Shown here: piece by piece, positions 7,823 to 17,924 of the stretch
How the letters are laid out: the number at the start of each line of letters is the position of its first letter
How positions within the stretch are numbered: the first letter of the stretch is position 1
Assembly (NCBI RefSeq): GCF_015831345.1
Contig: NZ_JADWYS010000001.1
Coordinates: 1,250,118-1,314,117, forward strand
Direction: 5' to 3'
DNA from: Caenimonas aquaedulcis
GTDB taxonomy: Bacteria; Pseudomonadota; Gammaproteobacteria; Burkholderiales; Burkholderiaceae_C
Length of the DNA: 64,000 nucleotides
Position numbers and translations under genes: made by a program
Notes under the pieces: generated by a model
Database searches by the model: none
The model's input: only the letters and a program-made list of their open reading frames with translations
What the model was told of the DNA's origin: nothing

Positions 7823-9445
7823 TTACGGTTGAGCCTGCCGCACGAGCGCCGCGCCCTTCTCGCCGATCATGATCGCGGCCGCGTTGGTGTTGGTGGACAC
7901 CATCGTCGGCATGGCCGACGCATCGATCACGCGCAGCCGGTCCACGCCGCGCACGCGCAACTGCGCGTCGAGCACCGCGCGGTCGTCCCCGCCCATGCGA
8001 CAGGTGCCGGCGGGATGGAACACCGTGCCGCCCTTGTTGCGCGCGAAGGCCTCCAGCGACGCGTCCCCGGCGGCCTGCCCGCCGGGCATGTACTCCTCGG
8101 ACACGAGATCGCGAAAGGACGGTTGCCGGTAGATCCTGCGCAGCATCTTCAGGCCCGCCACGAGCACCCGGGCATCGTGCGGATCGGTGAGGTAGTTGGA
8201 CACGATGCGCGGCGGCTGCAGCGGGTCGGCCGAACGCAGCGTCACCGTGCCGCGCGAGAGCGGCCGGCATTGCGTCGCCGACGCGGAAAAGCCGGAGAAG
8301 CCGTGCAGCGGATCGCCGGGCTTGTCCACGGACAGCGGCATCACGTTGAACAGCACGTCGGGCCGGCCGTCCTGCGCGTATTCGCTGCAGACCATGCCGC
8401 CCACCTGCCCCGCCCCCACCGTCAGCGGTCCGCGCTGCTTGAGCAGCCACTGCAGTCCCATGCCCGCCAGGGAGAGCGGGTTGCGCACCTGGTCGTTGAG
8501 CGACATGCGGTCGCGCAGCTTGACGATGACGCGCGCCTGGTAGTGGTCCTGCAGGTTCGCGCCCACGTCGGGTGAATCGGCCTTCACGTCGATGCCGTGT
8601 TCGCGCAGGAGCCCGGCGGGGCCGACACCGGACAGCTGCAGCAGTTGGGGCGATTGCAGCGCACCCGCCGCCAGCAGCACCTCGGCGTCGGCGCGTGCCT
8701 CCTGCCGCGCCCCGTCCTGCAGCCACTCCACGCCCACGGCGCGTCCCGACTCGATCAACACGCGCGTGACATGCACGCCCGTCATCACCGTGAGGTTGGG
8801 CCTCGCGCGCACCGGCGCGAGAAATGCCGTTGCGGCATCGCAGCGCCAATGGCCCTTCAGCGTGAGCTGGTAGGCGCCGAGCCCCTCCGTGCGCGGCCCG
8901 TTGAAGTCCGGGTTGAGCCCGAAGCCCGCCTCCACGCCCGCATCGATCCAGGCCTGGCAATACGGGTGATCGTTGCGCAGGTCGGAGACGCACAACTCGC
9001 CCGAGGCGCCATGGAATTCGCTCTCGCCGCCTTCATAGCGTTCCGACCGCTTGAAGTACGGCAGGACGTCGCGATAGCTCCAGCCCGTGGCGCCCAGGCG
9101 CGCCCAGTCGTCGAAGTCCGCCTGCTGCCCGCGGATGTAGAGCAGCCCGTTGATCGCGCTGGAGCCGCCGAGCACCTTGCCGCGCGGCCACGAAATGGCG
9201 CGCATGCCGGTGGCCTCCTGCGGCTCCAGCGGAAACTGCCAGGAAAAGCGCGGGTCGTAGATGGTGCGGAAATAGCCGATGGGCAGGCGCAGCCAGAAGT
9301 TGCCGCCCTCCCCACCCGCTTCGAGCAGCAGCACCCGGCACGCCGGGTCGGCTGTCAGGCGGTTGGCCAGCACGCAGCCGGCGGAGCCGGCGCCCACGAC
9401 GATGTAGTCGTAGCCCCCGGCCTGCTGCCGCGCGCCGCCCGTCAT
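7823..9445 (-). CDS. GMC-family FAD-dependent oxidoreductase (choline dehydrogenase-like)
   Basis: 540 aa. The N-terminal FAD-binding motif is DYIVVGAGSAGCVLANRL. The GMC signature segments are WPRGKVLGGSSAINGLLYIRG and LLAAGALQSPQLLQLSGVG. The C-terminal catalytic region is GTVFHPAGTCRMG (His) with STNTNAAAIMIGE (the His/Asn partner). Such enzymes oxidise alcohols to aldehydes or ketones. The ATG at 9445 overlaps the upstream binding-protein stop as ATGA, so translation is probably coupled. Last gene of the leftward transporter operon 12072-7823, suggesting that it acts on the imported compound. Choline is not implied: the transporter is SsuABC-like, not BetT-like. Confidence 0.9.
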   Translation of the reverse strand: MTGGARQQAGGYDYIVVGAGSAGCVLANRLTADPACRVLLLEAGGEGGNFWLRLPIGYFRTIYDPRFSWQFPLEPQEATGMRAISWPRGKVLGGSSAINGLLYIRGQQADFDDWARLGATGWSYRDVLPYFKRSERYEGGESEFHGASGELCVSDLRNDHPYCQAWIDAGVEAGFGLNPDFNGPRTEGLGAYQLTLKGHWRCDAATAFLAPVRARPNLTVMTGVHVTRVLIESGRAVGVEWLQDGARQEARADAEVLLAAGALQSPQLLQLSGVGPAGLLREHGIDVKADSPDVGANLQDHYQARVIVKLRDRMSLNDQVRNPLSLAGMGLQWLLKQRGPLTVGAGQVGGMVCSEYAQDGRPDVLFNVMPLSVDKPGDPLHGFSGFSASATQCRPLSRGTVTLRSADPLQPPRIVSNYLTDPHDARVLVAGLKMLRRIYRQPSFRDLVSEEYMPGGQAAGDASLEAFARNKGGTVFHPAGTCRMGGDDRAVLDAQLRVRGVDRLRVIDASAMPTMVSTNTNAAAIMIGEKGAALVRQAQP

Positions 9446-10437
9446 GCCTTCACGGTGTCGAGGAAGGGCTTCGCGTCGAAATACTGGTCGGCCTTGAGCG
9501 CGCCCTGGATGTTCGCGTTGGCGACGAAGAAGTCCGTCACCTGCTGCAGCCACTTGGTGACCGTGCCGTCCTGGTAGCGCGTGCGCCACTCGGCATTGGT
9601 GAAGTACTTGGACGCCTTGAATTGCTCCTTGAAGTCCGGCAGCGCGATTTCCTTGTACTGCGTCTTCTGCAGCATCTCGGCGGCGGCGTCGGGCTGCGAC
9701 GTGATCATCGCGTTGACTTCGGCCCAGGCCGCGATCACCTTGTTGATCACCGGATGGTTCTTGTCGTACCAGTCGTTGCGCGCGGCCCAGCCGCCCATGA
9801 TCGCGGCCTGCGGGAAGAACGCGGACGCGTCCACCAGCTTGCGCGCATTGGGCATCTTCTGCTTGACGGTGGTGTCGAAGGGAACCCACAGCGCGACGGC
9901 GGGGACCGCGCCGGAGATGAACGACGTGACGGCTTCCGTCATGCGCTGGTTGACCAGCTGCACGTCCTTGGCCGGGTCCAGGTTGCCTGCGCGCAGCGCG
10001 CGGTCCAGGAACACGTGGGCCGTGGTGCCGGTGGTCGTGGAGATCTGCTTGCCTTTCAGGTCCGCGACCGACTTGATGTCGTCGCGCACCCAAAGCTGCG
10101 CGGTGGCGTACTCGATGTTGTTCATCAGGAAGGCCTTGCCTTGGCCGCGCGCGGGGAAGTTCGACAGCACGGCGCCGGTCGCCAGCATGTCCAGGCTGCC
10201 GCCGATCATGGCCTGGAAGAGCTCCAGGCCCGTGGTGAACTGGATCAATTCCAGGTCCAGCCCCTGCTTGGCGAAAGCCCCGTTCTGCTGGCCGATCCAG
10301 ATGTGGCCGTCCACGGCGGGCGTGTGCAGGTAGCCCACCTTCACCTTGGTGCGCTGCTGCGCGAACACCGGAAGCGCCGCCGAGGCGATGGAGGCGGCGG
10401 CGGCCGCCTGGATCAGTTGTCTGCGTTGGATGGCCAT
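9442..10437 (-). CDS. ABC transporter periplasmic substrate-binding protein (SsuA/NMT1-like)
   Basis: 331 aa. The N-terminus MAIQRRQLIQAAAAASIASA is a signal peptide with a twin-arginine character. The mature protein fits the nitrate/sulfonate/taurine (NMT1/SsuA) family: VGYLHTPAVDGHIWIGQQNGAF, then GTTAHVFLDRAL. It delivers the ligand to the permease/ATPase encoded just upstream. Ligand unknown. The stop overlaps the start of the GMC gene. Confidence 0.88.
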   Translation of the reverse strand: MAIQRRQLIQAAAAASIASAALPVFAQQRTKVKVGYLHTPAVDGHIWIGQQNGAFAKQGLDLELIQFTTGLELFQAMIGGSLDMLATGAVLSNFPARGQGKAFLMNNIEYATAQLWVRDDIKSVADLKGKQISTTTGTTAHVFLDRALRAGNLDPAKDVQLVNQRMTEAVTSFISGAVPAVALWVPFDTTVKQKMPNARKLVDASAFFPQAAIMGGWAARNDWYDKNHPVINKVIAAWAEVNAMITSQPDAAAEMLQKTQYKEIALPDFKEQFKASKYFTNAEWRTRYQDGTVTKWLQQVTDFFVANANIQGALKADQYFDAKPFLDTVKA

Positions 10438-10471
10438 GGTTTTCTCCTGGGGGTGGTCGTGGTCGGTCGGG

Positions 10472-11305
10472 TCAATCGGACATGCGCACGGCCTGGCGGG
10501 CCTGCGCTTCGTATTCCTGCATCACCAGCTCGCGGATGTGCGCGCGCAATTCCGCGAAGCGCGGGTCCTCGTGGACGTTCTCCGCGCGCGGGTAGCCGAA
10601 AGGCACGTCGATGATCGTGCGGATGCGCGCGGGGCGCGCCGTCACGACGACGATGCGCGACGAGAGGTAGATCGCCTCTTCCACCGAGTGCGTGATGAGC
10701 ATCACCGTCTTGCCTTCGCGCTCGAGCACCTGCAGGAGCAGGTCCTGCATCGCGGAGCGGGTCTGCGCGTCGAGCGCGCCGAAGGGCTCGTCCATCAGCA
10801 GGAACTGCGGCCGCACCGCGTAGGCGCGCGCGATCGCCAGGCGCTGGCGCATGCCGCCGGACAGGTGCTTGGGAAAGTGGTTCGCGAAATCGGTGAGGCC
10901 CATGAGGCCCATGTAGCGCTGGGTGATCTCCGCGCGTTCCTGTGCGCCCACCCTGCTCGATGCGAGCTTGAGGCCGAACTCGATGTTCTGCCGCACGGTG
11001 AGCCAGGGAAAGACGCCGTATTCCTGGAAGATCACGCCGCGGTCGGGACCGGGCGCGGACACGGGCTTGCCGTCGAGCAGCACCTGGCCCTGCGTCGGCT
11101 GCACGAAGCCGCCGACGATATTCATCATCGTGGTCTTGCCGCAGCCCGAGGGGCCGATGATGGAGACGAATTCGCCCTGGCGGATGTCGAAGGAGACCTT
11201 GTCCAGCACGCGCATGGGGCCGTGGTCCGTCGGGAAGTCGACGGACACCTGGTCGAAGCGGATGCGCACCGGCTGCGCGCCGGTGGAGTCGATCATGGCG
11301 CTCAT
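10472..11305 (-). CDS. ABC transporter ATP-binding protein (SsuB/TauB-like)
   Basis: 277 aa. Walker A is GPSGCGKTT, the Q loop is in FQEYGVFPW, the ABC signature is LSGGMRQR, Walker B is LLMDEPFGALD, and the H-loop His lies in LITHSVEEA. The start at 11305 (MSAMIDST) overlaps the permease stop as ATGA; the longer frame upstream is antisense or out of register with the permease. Nitrate/sulfonate/taurine subfamily. Confidence 0.93.
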   Translation of the reverse strand: MSAMIDSTGAQPVRIRFDQVSVDFPTDHGPMRVLDKVSFDIRQGEFVSIIGPSGCGKTTMMNIVGGFVQPTQGQVLLDGKPVSAPGPDRGVIFQEYGVFPWLTVRQNIEFGLKLASSRVGAQERAEITQRYMGLMGLTDFANHFPKHLSGGMRQRLAIARAYAVRPQFLLMDEPFGALDAQTRSAMQDLLLQVLEREGKTVMLITHSVEEAIYLSSRIVVVTARPARIRTIIDVPFGYPRAENVHEDPRFAELRAHIRELVMQEYEAQARQAVRMSD

Positions 11306-12072
11306 GCGATGCGGTCCTGCCAGGCCACGAGCCGGCGCGTGGCGATGCGCAGCGCGACATCCATCGCCAGCGCGATGAAGCCGATGCAGATGATGCCCAC
11401 GTAGATGATGTCCAGCTGGAAGAAGGACGAGGCGTTCTGGATCAGCGCGCCCAGCCCTTGCTGCGCGGCGATCAGCTCGGATGCGACGAGCGTGGCCCAG
11501 GCGACCCCGAGCGCGACGCGCACGGCGGTGAGGATGTGCGGGATGGTGAGCGGCACGATGACCTTGCCGAAAATTTCGAGGTCGCTCGCGCCGAGCGTGC
11601 GCGCGACCTTGATGAAGATCGGGCTGATCTGCGCGATGCCTTCGTACATGACGATCACGCCCGCGAAGAAGGAGGCGTAGAAGAGGATGGCCGTCTTGGC
11701 GGCCTCGCCGATGCCGAAGTACACGATGACCAGCGGAATCAGCGCGATGGGCGGCAACGCGCGGAAGAAGTTGATCACCGGGTCGATGAACGAACGCAGT
11801 CCCTTGTACCAGCCGAGGCAAAAGCCCACCGGCACCGCCAGCAGCACGCCGAGCGTGACGCCCAGGAACACGCGCTGCGTGGACATGTAGATGTCCTGCC
11901 AGAGCCTGCCCTTGGACAGCTCGATGAATTTCTCGAGGACCTGGTGCGGGGCCGGGACGAGCGCCGGGTTGATGAGGCCGCTCGCGCGGATGCCGTACCA
12001 GATCGCGACGATGAGCACCCAGGGCGCGAGCACCAGCGCGACCCTCGCGATCCAATTGTGTTTACCGAACAT
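11302..12072 (-). CDS. ABC transporter permease (SsuC/TauC-like)
   Basis: 256 aa with about six membrane segments. The cytoplasmic EAA loop is ARTLGASDLEIFGKVIVPLTIPHI. The ATG at 12072 gives the usual short N-terminus (MFGKHNWIARVALVLAPW). First gene of the leftward operon permease-ATPase-binding protein-GMC. Divergent from the GntR-type regulator at 12134 across 61 bp, which holds a CTATCGATAG palindrome. Confidence 0.92.
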   Translation of the reverse strand: MFGKHNWIARVALVLAPWVLIVAIWYGIRASGLINPALVPAPHQVLEKFIELSKGRLWQDIYMSTQRVFLGVTLGVLLAVPVGFCLGWYKGLRSFIDPVINFFRALPPIALIPLVIVYFGIGEAAKTAILFYASFFAGVIVMYEGIAQISPIFIKVARTLGASDLEIFGKVIVPLTIPHILTAVRVALGVAWATLVASELIAAQQGLGALIQNASSFFQLDIIYVGIICIGFIALAMDVALRIATRRLVAWQDRIA

Positions 12073-12073
12073 C

Positions 12074-12083
12074 CTATCGATAG
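12074..12083. promoter_or_regulatory. Candidate operator palindrome CTATCGATAG
   Basis: A perfect 10 bp palindrome immediately upstream of the permease start, in the 61 bp shared by the transporter operon and the divergent HutC-type regulator. Its position fits autoregulation or repression of the operon. HutC-family operators are usually GT-N-TA-N-AC-like, so the match is not canonical. Confidence 0.35.
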
Positions 12084-12133
12084 TACCATCGGTCCTGTGC
12101 ACGATTCCCGGGTCTTTCCCTAGCCATAAGCAT

Positions 12134-12859
12134 ATGTCCGCGCGCTTCCAGGACAGCCCCATCCCACGCTACGCCCAGCTGGCCGACCTGATGCGCCAGC
12201 GCATCGCGCGCGGGACCTGGCCGCGCGAGCACCGCCTGCCCTCGCTGGAGACGCTGATGGAGGAATTCGGCGTGGCTCGCGTGACGGTGCGGCAGGCCGT
12301 GGATGTTCTTTCGCGCGAAGGCCTGCTCTCGCCGCAACAGGGCCGCGGCACCTTCGTCACCGGCACCCCCTCGCGCGAGCGGATCATCAACGTCTTCACG
12401 ACGCTCGACGAACTTGCGCGCGTGTACGAAGACACGCAGCCCAAGATCGTCAACATCGACGAATCGGTGAGCAGCGCCCCGCTGGACATGGCCGAGGGCG
12501 CACCGGCGCCGAGCTACGCCTTCATGCGCCGCGTGCACTCGCGCGACGGCCGCCCGTACTGCGTGATCAACATCTACCTGGACGAGCGCATCTTCCGGCT
12601 GGCGCCGCAGGCCTTCCGCACGAAGACCGTCATCCCCCTCCTCACCGCGATGAAGGAGGTGCGCATCAGCACCGCGCACCAGGTGATGACGCTCGCCACG
12701 GCCGACATGGAAGTCGCGCAGCTGCTGGAGGTGCCCGTCAACTCGCCCGTCGCCGAAGTGCGCCGCATCTTCAAGGATGGCGCCGGCACCGTGATCTACC
12801 TGGCGGACGTCACCTATCGCGGCGACGCCATCCGACTCGAAATGGACCTGAAGCCGTGA
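12134..12859 (+). CDS. GntR-family regulator, HutC/UTRA subfamily
   Basis: 241 aa. The N-terminal winged helix (YAQLADLMRQRIARGTWP, LMEEFGVARVTVRQAVDVL, GRGTFVTG) is typical GntR. A C-terminal UTRA effector domain follows (about residues 85-240; RVHSRDGRPYCVINIYL, then AEVRRIFKDGAGTVIYLADVTYRGD). Start at the ATG at 12134; the frame extends upstream without support. Overlaps the next gene by GTGA. Probably controls both the divergent transporter/GMC operon and the enolase-superfamily gene; the effector is likely a substrate or intermediate. Confidence 0.9.
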   Translation: MSARFQDSPIPRYAQLADLMRQRIARGTWPREHRLPSLETLMEEFGVARVTVRQAVDVLSREGLLSPQQGRGTFVTGTPSRERIINVFTTLDELARVYEDTQPKIVNIDESVSSAPLDMAEGAPAPSYAFMRRVHSRDGRPYCVINIYLDERIFRLAPQAFRTKTVIPLLTAMKEVRISTAHQVMTLATADMEVAQLLEVPVNSPVAEVRRIFKDGAGTVIYLADVTYRGDAIRLEMDLKP

Positions 12860-14007
12860 CCCTGCCCGCCCTGCCTCCCGCCGCCATCCACCCGGTGAAG
12901 CTGGAGGCTTTCGTCTTTCGCTGCCCCATCTCGACCCCGGTCAAAACCTCCTTCGGCACCATGCACGACCGGCCCGCGCTCTTCGTGCGCGCGCAGGACG
13001 AAGACGGCGCCGTGGGCTGGGGCGAGGTGTGGTGCAACTTCCCGTCCTGCGGCGCGGAGCACCGCGCGCGGCTCCTCGATACCGTGATGGCGCCGCTGCT
13101 GCTGTCGCGGGCGTATGCGAGTCCCGCCGAAGCGTTTCGCTTCCTCTCGGACAAGACCGCCGTGCTCGCGATCCAGTCCGGCGAACCGGGGCCGATGGCG
13201 CAGGTGATCGCGGGCATCGACCTCGCGCTGTGGGACCTGTGCGCGCGCCGTGCGGGACAACCCCTCTGGCGCTTCCTGGGCGGCACGCGCGATCGCATCC
13301 CGGTCTACGCCAGCGGCATCAATCCGGACCAGCCGGAAGTCCTCGCGGCGGCGAAGCGCCAGGAGGGCTACCGCGCCTTCAAGCTCAAGGTGGGGTTCGG
13401 CGAGGCGCGGGATCTCGCGAACCTTCGCGCGCTGCGCTCGCTGCTGGGCGACGAGGCGCCGCTGATGGTGGACGCGAACCAGGGATGGGACCTCGCGGAG
13501 GCCACGCGCATGGCGCCGCTGCTGCACGACTTCCGGCTGGGATGGCTGGAGGAACCGCTGCGCGCGGACCGTCCGTGGTCCGAGTGGAAGCAGCTCGCCA
13601 CCGCAACGCGCATTCCGCTGGCGGGCGGGGAAAACCTGCTGGGCGAGGAAGCCTTCGCGACCGCGATCGCCCAGTCACCGCTTGCGGTGATGCAGCCGGA
13701 CCTCGCCAAGTGGGGCGGCATTTCCGGATGCTGGCCCGTGGTCGTGAAGGCGCGCGACGCGGGCCTGCGGTATTGCCCGCACTTCCTGGGCGGCGGGATC
13801 GGCTTGCTTGCGTCCGCGCACGTGCTGGCGGCCGCGGGAGGCGACGGCATGCTGGAGATCGACGCGAACCCCAACCCGTTGCGCACGCTGCTGTCGCCGC
13901 GGCTGTCGGTGATCGACGGAGGCGCCTGCACGCTGGGCGACGCGCCGGGCATCGGCGTCACACCCGACCTGGCACGGGTGGCGGAGACGGCAGCGCGGGG
14001 CTGCTGA
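12856..14007 (+). CDS. Mandelate racemase/muconate lactonizing enzyme family protein
   Basis: 383 aa. Enolase-superfamily capping domain plus TIM barrel. Visible active-site elements: the KLKVG lysine on the second strand; metal ligands in MVDANQGW (Asp), GWLEEPL (Glu) and AGGENLLG (Glu); and the C-terminal PHFLGGGIGLLASAH. The GTG at 12856 overlaps the regulator stop (GTGA). The family includes racemases, cycloisomerases and sugar-acid dehydratases; the exact reaction cannot be read from the sequence. Context (ABC importer, GMC oxidase, HutC regulator) suggests catabolism of an acid made by oxidation of an imported alcohol. Confidence 0.9.
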   Translation: MTLPALPPAAIHPVKLEAFVFRCPISTPVKTSFGTMHDRPALFVRAQDEDGAVGWGEVWCNFPSCGAEHRARLLDTVMAPLLLSRAYASPAEAFRFLSDKTAVLAIQSGEPGPMAQVIAGIDLALWDLCARRAGQPLWRFLGGTRDRIPVYASGINPDQPEVLAAAKRQEGYRAFKLKVGFGEARDLANLRALRSLLGDEAPLMVDANQGWDLAEATRMAPLLHDFRLGWLEEPLRADRPWSEWKQLATATRIPLAGGENLLGEEAFATAIAQSPLAVMQPDLAKWGGISGCWPVVVKARDAGLRYCPHFLGGGIGLLASAHVLAAAGGDGMLEIDANPNPLRTLLSPRLSVIDGGACTLGDAPGIGVTPDLARVAETAARGC

Positions 14008-14010
14008 CGC

Positions 14011-15540
14011 TCAGGCTGCGAACTGTGCGCGCAGCTGGCGCTTGAGCACCTTGCCGATGTCGCTGCGCGGCAGCTCCGGCAGGTAGCGGATGGCGGAGAT
14101 GCGCTGCACCTTGCCGAGCTGCGTATTGGCCCACGCGCGAAGTTCCTCCTCCGGCGGCGCGGCTTCGCCCGGCACGACGAAGGCCACCGGCGTTTCGCCC
14201 CACTCCTCGGAAGGCACGCCCACGACCGCGGCATCGGCCACACCCTCGTGCCCGCGCAGCACCGATTCGAGATCGCTCGGGTAGACGTTGAACCCGCCGG
14301 AGATGATCATGTCCTTGCGCCTGTCCATGAGCGTCAGGAACCCGTCTTCGTCGAAGCGCCCGACGTCGCCGGTGCGGATGAAGCGCCGGCCCGCACCGTC
14401 GTACCACTCGGCCTCGCGGGTCTTGGCCGGCTGGTTGTGATACGCCGTCATCATCGACAGGGACAGGCCGACGACCTCGCCGATCTCCCCTGCGGGTAAC
14501 TCGCGCTCGTCCTCGTCGATCACGCGGATGTCATGGCCCTCGGCGGGTCTGCCCACGGTGCCGAGCTTGTCCGGGAAGTTGTGCGCCTCCAGCATGCAGG
14601 TGCCGCCGCCTTCGGTCATGCCGTACAACTCCACCAGCCCGCCGGGCCAGCGCTGCAGGATATCGGCCTTCAGCTCCGCATGGAAAGGCGCGCTGGTGCA
14701 GAACTTCATGACGAAGGACGAGAGGTCGAAGCCGTCGAATTCCGGCAGCGCCATGATGCGCCGGTATTGCACGGGAACCAGCATCGCGTGCGTGACGCGC
14801 TCCTGCTCCGCCAGCGCAAGCCAGGTCGCGGCGTCGAACTTCGGGGGCGCGAACACCACGCACCCGCCCTTGGCGATCGCGGGGAAGAAGCTGACGAGCG
14901 TGGTGTTGGAGCACAGCGAGGTCGCGATCTGCGTCACGGACTGCGGACCGTAGCCATAGTTCTCCGCGCGCGCCACGTGCTGCCAGCGCATCAGGTGCGG
15001 CTGCACGATGCCCTTGGGCGTGCCGGTGGTGCCCGACGAATAGATGATGTTGAACGGCCAGCCGGGCTGCACCTGCACGGGCCTGGGCTTGGCGCCCGCG
15101 GGCGCGAGCCAGCCCTCCAGCGAAGGCTGCGAGGATCCGTCCATGTGGATGCGACGCGCCGCCGTCGCGAATGCCGGGACCGATCCGTCCACGAAGAAAT
15201 GCCGCGCGCCGCAATCGGCCGCCATGTCCGCGAGTTGCTGCGCGGACGACTGGATCGCCAGCGGCGCGACGGCGACGCCCGCGCGCAGCGCACCGAGGAA
15301 CACCGCCGCGTACTCCAGCGAATTGGCGCCGCAGATCGCGATGGTCTCCCGTGGCTTCACGCCGTCGCGTTGCAGCGACGCCGCCACGCGATCCATCATC
15401 GCGTCCAGCTGCGCCCAGGTGACGCTGCGTTCGCCCTGCACCAGCGCGCGCCGGAACGGGCGGGCCGCCGCATGTTCGCGAACGAGGTCCGCGATCGCCC
15501 GGAAGGGCAGCGGCGCTGCGGTCGCGGCGGCCTGCTTCAC
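14011..15540 (-). CDS. Class I adenylate-forming enzyme (acyl-CoA synthetase)
   Basis: 509 aa. The AMP-binding P loop is [13 protein letters not shown]. Further motifs are [22 protein letters not shown] and the hinge [20 protein letters not shown]. The C-terminal catalytic Lys is in [12 protein letters not shown]. It should activate a carboxylic acid as its CoA thioester via an acyl-AMP. The GTG at 15540 overlaps the parC stop (GTGA), implying coupled translation with a topoisomerase gene, which is odd functionally. It converges with the enolase-superfamily gene 3 bp away. Substrate unknown. Confidence 0.88.
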   Translation of the reverse strand: MKQAAATAAPLPFRAIADLVREHAAARPFRRALVQGERSVTWAQLDAMMDRVAASLQRDGVKPRETIAICGANSLEYAAVFLGALRAGVAVAPLAIQSSAQQLADMAADCGARHFFVDGSVPAFATAARRIHMDGSSQPSLEGWLAPAGAKPRPVQVQPGWPFNIIYSSGTTGTPKGIVQPHLMRWQHVARAENYGYGPQSVTQIATSLCSNTTLVSFFPAIAKGGCVVFAPPKFDAATWLALAEQERVTHAMLVPVQYRRIMALPEFDGFDLSSFVMKFCTSAPFHAELKADILQRWPGGLVELYGMTEGGGTCMLEAHNFPDKLGTVGRPAEGHDIRVIDEDERELPAGEIGEVVGLSLSMMTAYHNQPAKTREAEWYDGAGRRFIRTGDVGRFDEDGFLTLMDRRKDMIISGGFNVYPSDLESVLRGHEGVADAAVVGVPSEEWGETPVAFVVPGEAAPPEEELRAWANTQLGKVQRISAIRYLPELPRSDIGKVLKRQLRAQFAA

Positions 15541-17867
15541 TCGACCCTCTCGATGCCCGTCGGCTTGAAGCCGAGATCCGCCGCCTTGCCCTTGCGGCCG
15601 CGGCCCGCCTTCGCGTTGTTGAGCGAGCGGATCTCCAGGGTCTCGTCGCGCTCCTTGCCGCCGCGGCCGATGCCGGTGATCTTCACGCTGCGCGTGTACG
15701 CCGCCGCGCCCGCGAGCTGGTCCTTCGCTTCCAGGTCGATCAGCATCAGCCCCCGGCCGCCCTTCTCCATCGGCTTCAATTCGCCGATCTCGAAGGTCAG
15801 GATGCGGCCACCCGTGGACGCGCACGCCACGTGCGTGGCGGTCGGCTGCGGCGGCACATTGGCGGGGGACGGCCGGCAGATCGTCTCGCCCTCGCCGACG
15901 CTGATGAAGGTCTTGCCGCCGCGCTGGCGCGACATCATGTTCTCCACCGTCGCGAGGAAGCCGTAGCCGCCGGTGCCGGACAGCAGCAGCCACGCACTGG
16001 GAGCGCCCGCGAAGTAGTGCATCAGCTGCGTGCCCGCTTCGAGGTCGATTAGGGTCGTGACGGGCTGGCCGTCCCCGCGCGCGCCCGGCAGCAGCGACAC
16101 CGGCACGGTGTACACCCGGCCGTTGCTGCCGAAGGCCAGCAGCGTGTCGACGGTGCGGCATTCGAAGGTCGCGTACAAACCGTCCCCTGCCTTGAAGGCG
16201 AAGCCGCCCACCTCGTGCCCGTGGCCCTGCCGCGCACGCACCCAGCCCTTCTGCGAGACGACGACGGTCACAGGCTCGTCGATGACCTTGATCTCCGCGA
16301 CGGCCTTCTTCTCGGCCTGGATCAGCGTGCGGCGCGCGTCTTCGAACTGCTTCGCGTCCTGCTCGATCTCCTTGACCATCAGGCGGCGCAGCGCGGCGGG
16401 GCTGCCGAGGATTTCCTCCAGCTTCTTCTGTTCGTCGCGCAGGTTCTTCAGTTCCTGCTCGATCTTGATCGCTTCCAGCCGCGCCAGCTGGCGCAGGCGG
16501 ATTTCCAGTATGTCCTCGGCCTGGCGTTCCGACAGCTTGAAGCGCTCGATCAACGCGGCCTTCGGCTCGTCGCTGCCCCGGATGATGCGGATCACCTCGT
16601 CGATGTTCAGCAGCACGAGCTGCCGGCCTTCGAGGATGTGGATGCGATCCAGCACCTTGCCGAGCCGATGGCGCGAGCGGCGCTCGATCGTGGCATGGCG
16701 GAATTCGATCCACTCCGTGAGCATCAGCCGCAGCGACTTCTGCACGGGCTTGCCGTCCAGCCCCACCATCGTGAGGTTGATGGGTGCGGAGGTTTCGAGG
16801 CTGGTGTGGGCCAGCAGCGTGGTGATCAACTCGCCCTGCTCGATGCGGCTCGTCTTCGGCTCGAACACGAGGCGCACCGCGGCGTCCTTGCTCGATTCGT
16901 CGCGCACCGCATCCAGCACCGCGAGCACCGTCTGCTTGAGCTGCACCTGGTCCTGGCTCAGGGCCTTCTTGCCGGCCTTGACCTTCGGATTGGTAAGCTC
17001 CTCGATCTCCTCCAGCACGCGCTGCGAGCTCACGCCCGGCGGCAGCTCGTTGACCACCAGCTGCCACTGGCCGCGCGCGAGCTCCTCGATCTTCCAGCGG
17101 GCGCGCACCTTGAGCGAGCCGCGCCCGGTGCGATACGCGTCGGCGATGTCGGCCGCGGGGCTGATGATCTGGCCGCCGCCCGGATAGTCGGGTCCGGGCA
17201 CCATCGCGAACAGCTCGTCGTCCGCGAGCTTGGGCGTCTTGATCAGCGCGACGCAGGCATCGGCGATCTCGCGCAAGTTGTGGCTCGGGATTTCCGTCGC
17301 GAGGCCCACGGCGATGCCGCTCGCGCCATTGAGCAGCGTGAAGGGCAGCCGCGCGGGCAGCTGCTGCGGCTCCTCGGTGCTGCCGTCGTAGTTGGGGATG
17401 AAGGTGACGGTGCCTTCGTCGATCTCGTCGAGCAGCAGGTTGCTGATGCGCGCGAGCCGCGCTTCCGTGTAGCGCATCGCCGCCGCGCCGTCGCCGTCAC
17501 GGCTGCCGAAATTGCCCTGGCCGTCGATCAGCGGGTAGCGCTGCGAAAAGTCCTGCGCCATGCGCACCAGCGCGTCGTACGCCGCCTGGTCGCCGTGCGG
17601 ATGGAAGCGGCCGAGCACGTCGCCCACGACGCGCGCGCTCTTGACGGGCCGCGCGCCGCCCGCGCCGGCAAAGCCCAGGCCCATGCGCACCATCGAATAG
17701 AGGATGCGGCGCTGCACCGGCTTCTGGCCGTCCGCCACGTCGGGCAGCGCACGGCCCTTGACGACGCTCAGTGCGTATTCCAGGTAGGCGCGCTGCGCAT
17801 AGGATGCGAGATCGAGTTCGCTGTCGTCCCCGCCGTCGCCGGTGGGGGTGATGAGGTCTTGCTCCAT
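15537..17867 (-). CDS. parC: DNA topoisomerase IV subunit A
   Basis: 776 aa. GyrA/ParC breakage-reunion domain with catalytic Tyr133 ([10 protein letters not shown]) and the QRDR segment [23 protein letters not shown]-terminal beta-pinwheel follows from about residue 500. The residue equivalent to E. coli ParC Ser80 is Gln94, and the Glu84 equivalent is Asp98; this is common in betaproteobacterial ParC, so probably native. Acts with ParE, encoded at 20510, in chromosome decatenation. ParC ends in a leftward run that includes slt and a GGDEF-like gene. Confidence 0.97.
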   Translation of the reverse strand: MEQDLITPTGDGGDDSELDLASYAQRAYLEYALSVVKGRALPDVADGQKPVQRRILYSMVRMGLGFAGAGGARPVKSARVVGDVLGRFHPHGDQAAYDALVRMAQDFSQRYPLIDGQGNFGSRDGDGAAAMRYTEARLARISNLLLDEIDEGTVTFIPNYDGSTEEPQQLPARLPFTLLNGASGIAVGLATEIPSHNLREIADACVALIKTPKLADDELFAMVPGPDYPGGGQIISPAADIADAYRTGRGSLKVRARWKIEELARGQWQLVVNELPPGVSSQRVLEEIEELTNPKVKAGKKALSQDQVQLKQTVLAVLDAVRDESSKDAAVRLVFEPKTSRIEQGELITTLLAHTSLETSAPINLTMVGLDGKPVQKSLRLMLTEWIEFRHATIERRSRHRLGKVLDRIHILEGRQLVLLNIDEVIRIIRGSDEPKAALIERFKLSERQAEDILEIRLRQLARLEAIKIEQELKNLRDEQKKLEEILGSPAALRRLMVKEIEQDAKQFEDARRTLIQAEKKAVAEIKVIDEPVTVVVSQKGWVRARQGHGHEVGGFAFKAGDGLYATFECRTVDTLLAFGSNGRVYTVPVSLLPGARGDGQPVTTLIDLEAGTQLMHYFAGAPSAWLLLSGTGGYGFLATVENMMSRQRGGKTFISVGEGETICRPSPANVPPQPTATHVACASTGGRILTFEIGELKPMEKGGRGLMLIDLEAKDQLAGAAAYTRSVKITGIGRGGKERDETLEIRSLNNAKAGRGRKGKAADLGFKPTGIERVE

Positions 17868-17924
17868 GGATCGCCGTGTTCGAAAAGGTCAGGAAAAGGA
17901 AAAGCGGAAAGGGAAAGCGGGGAA

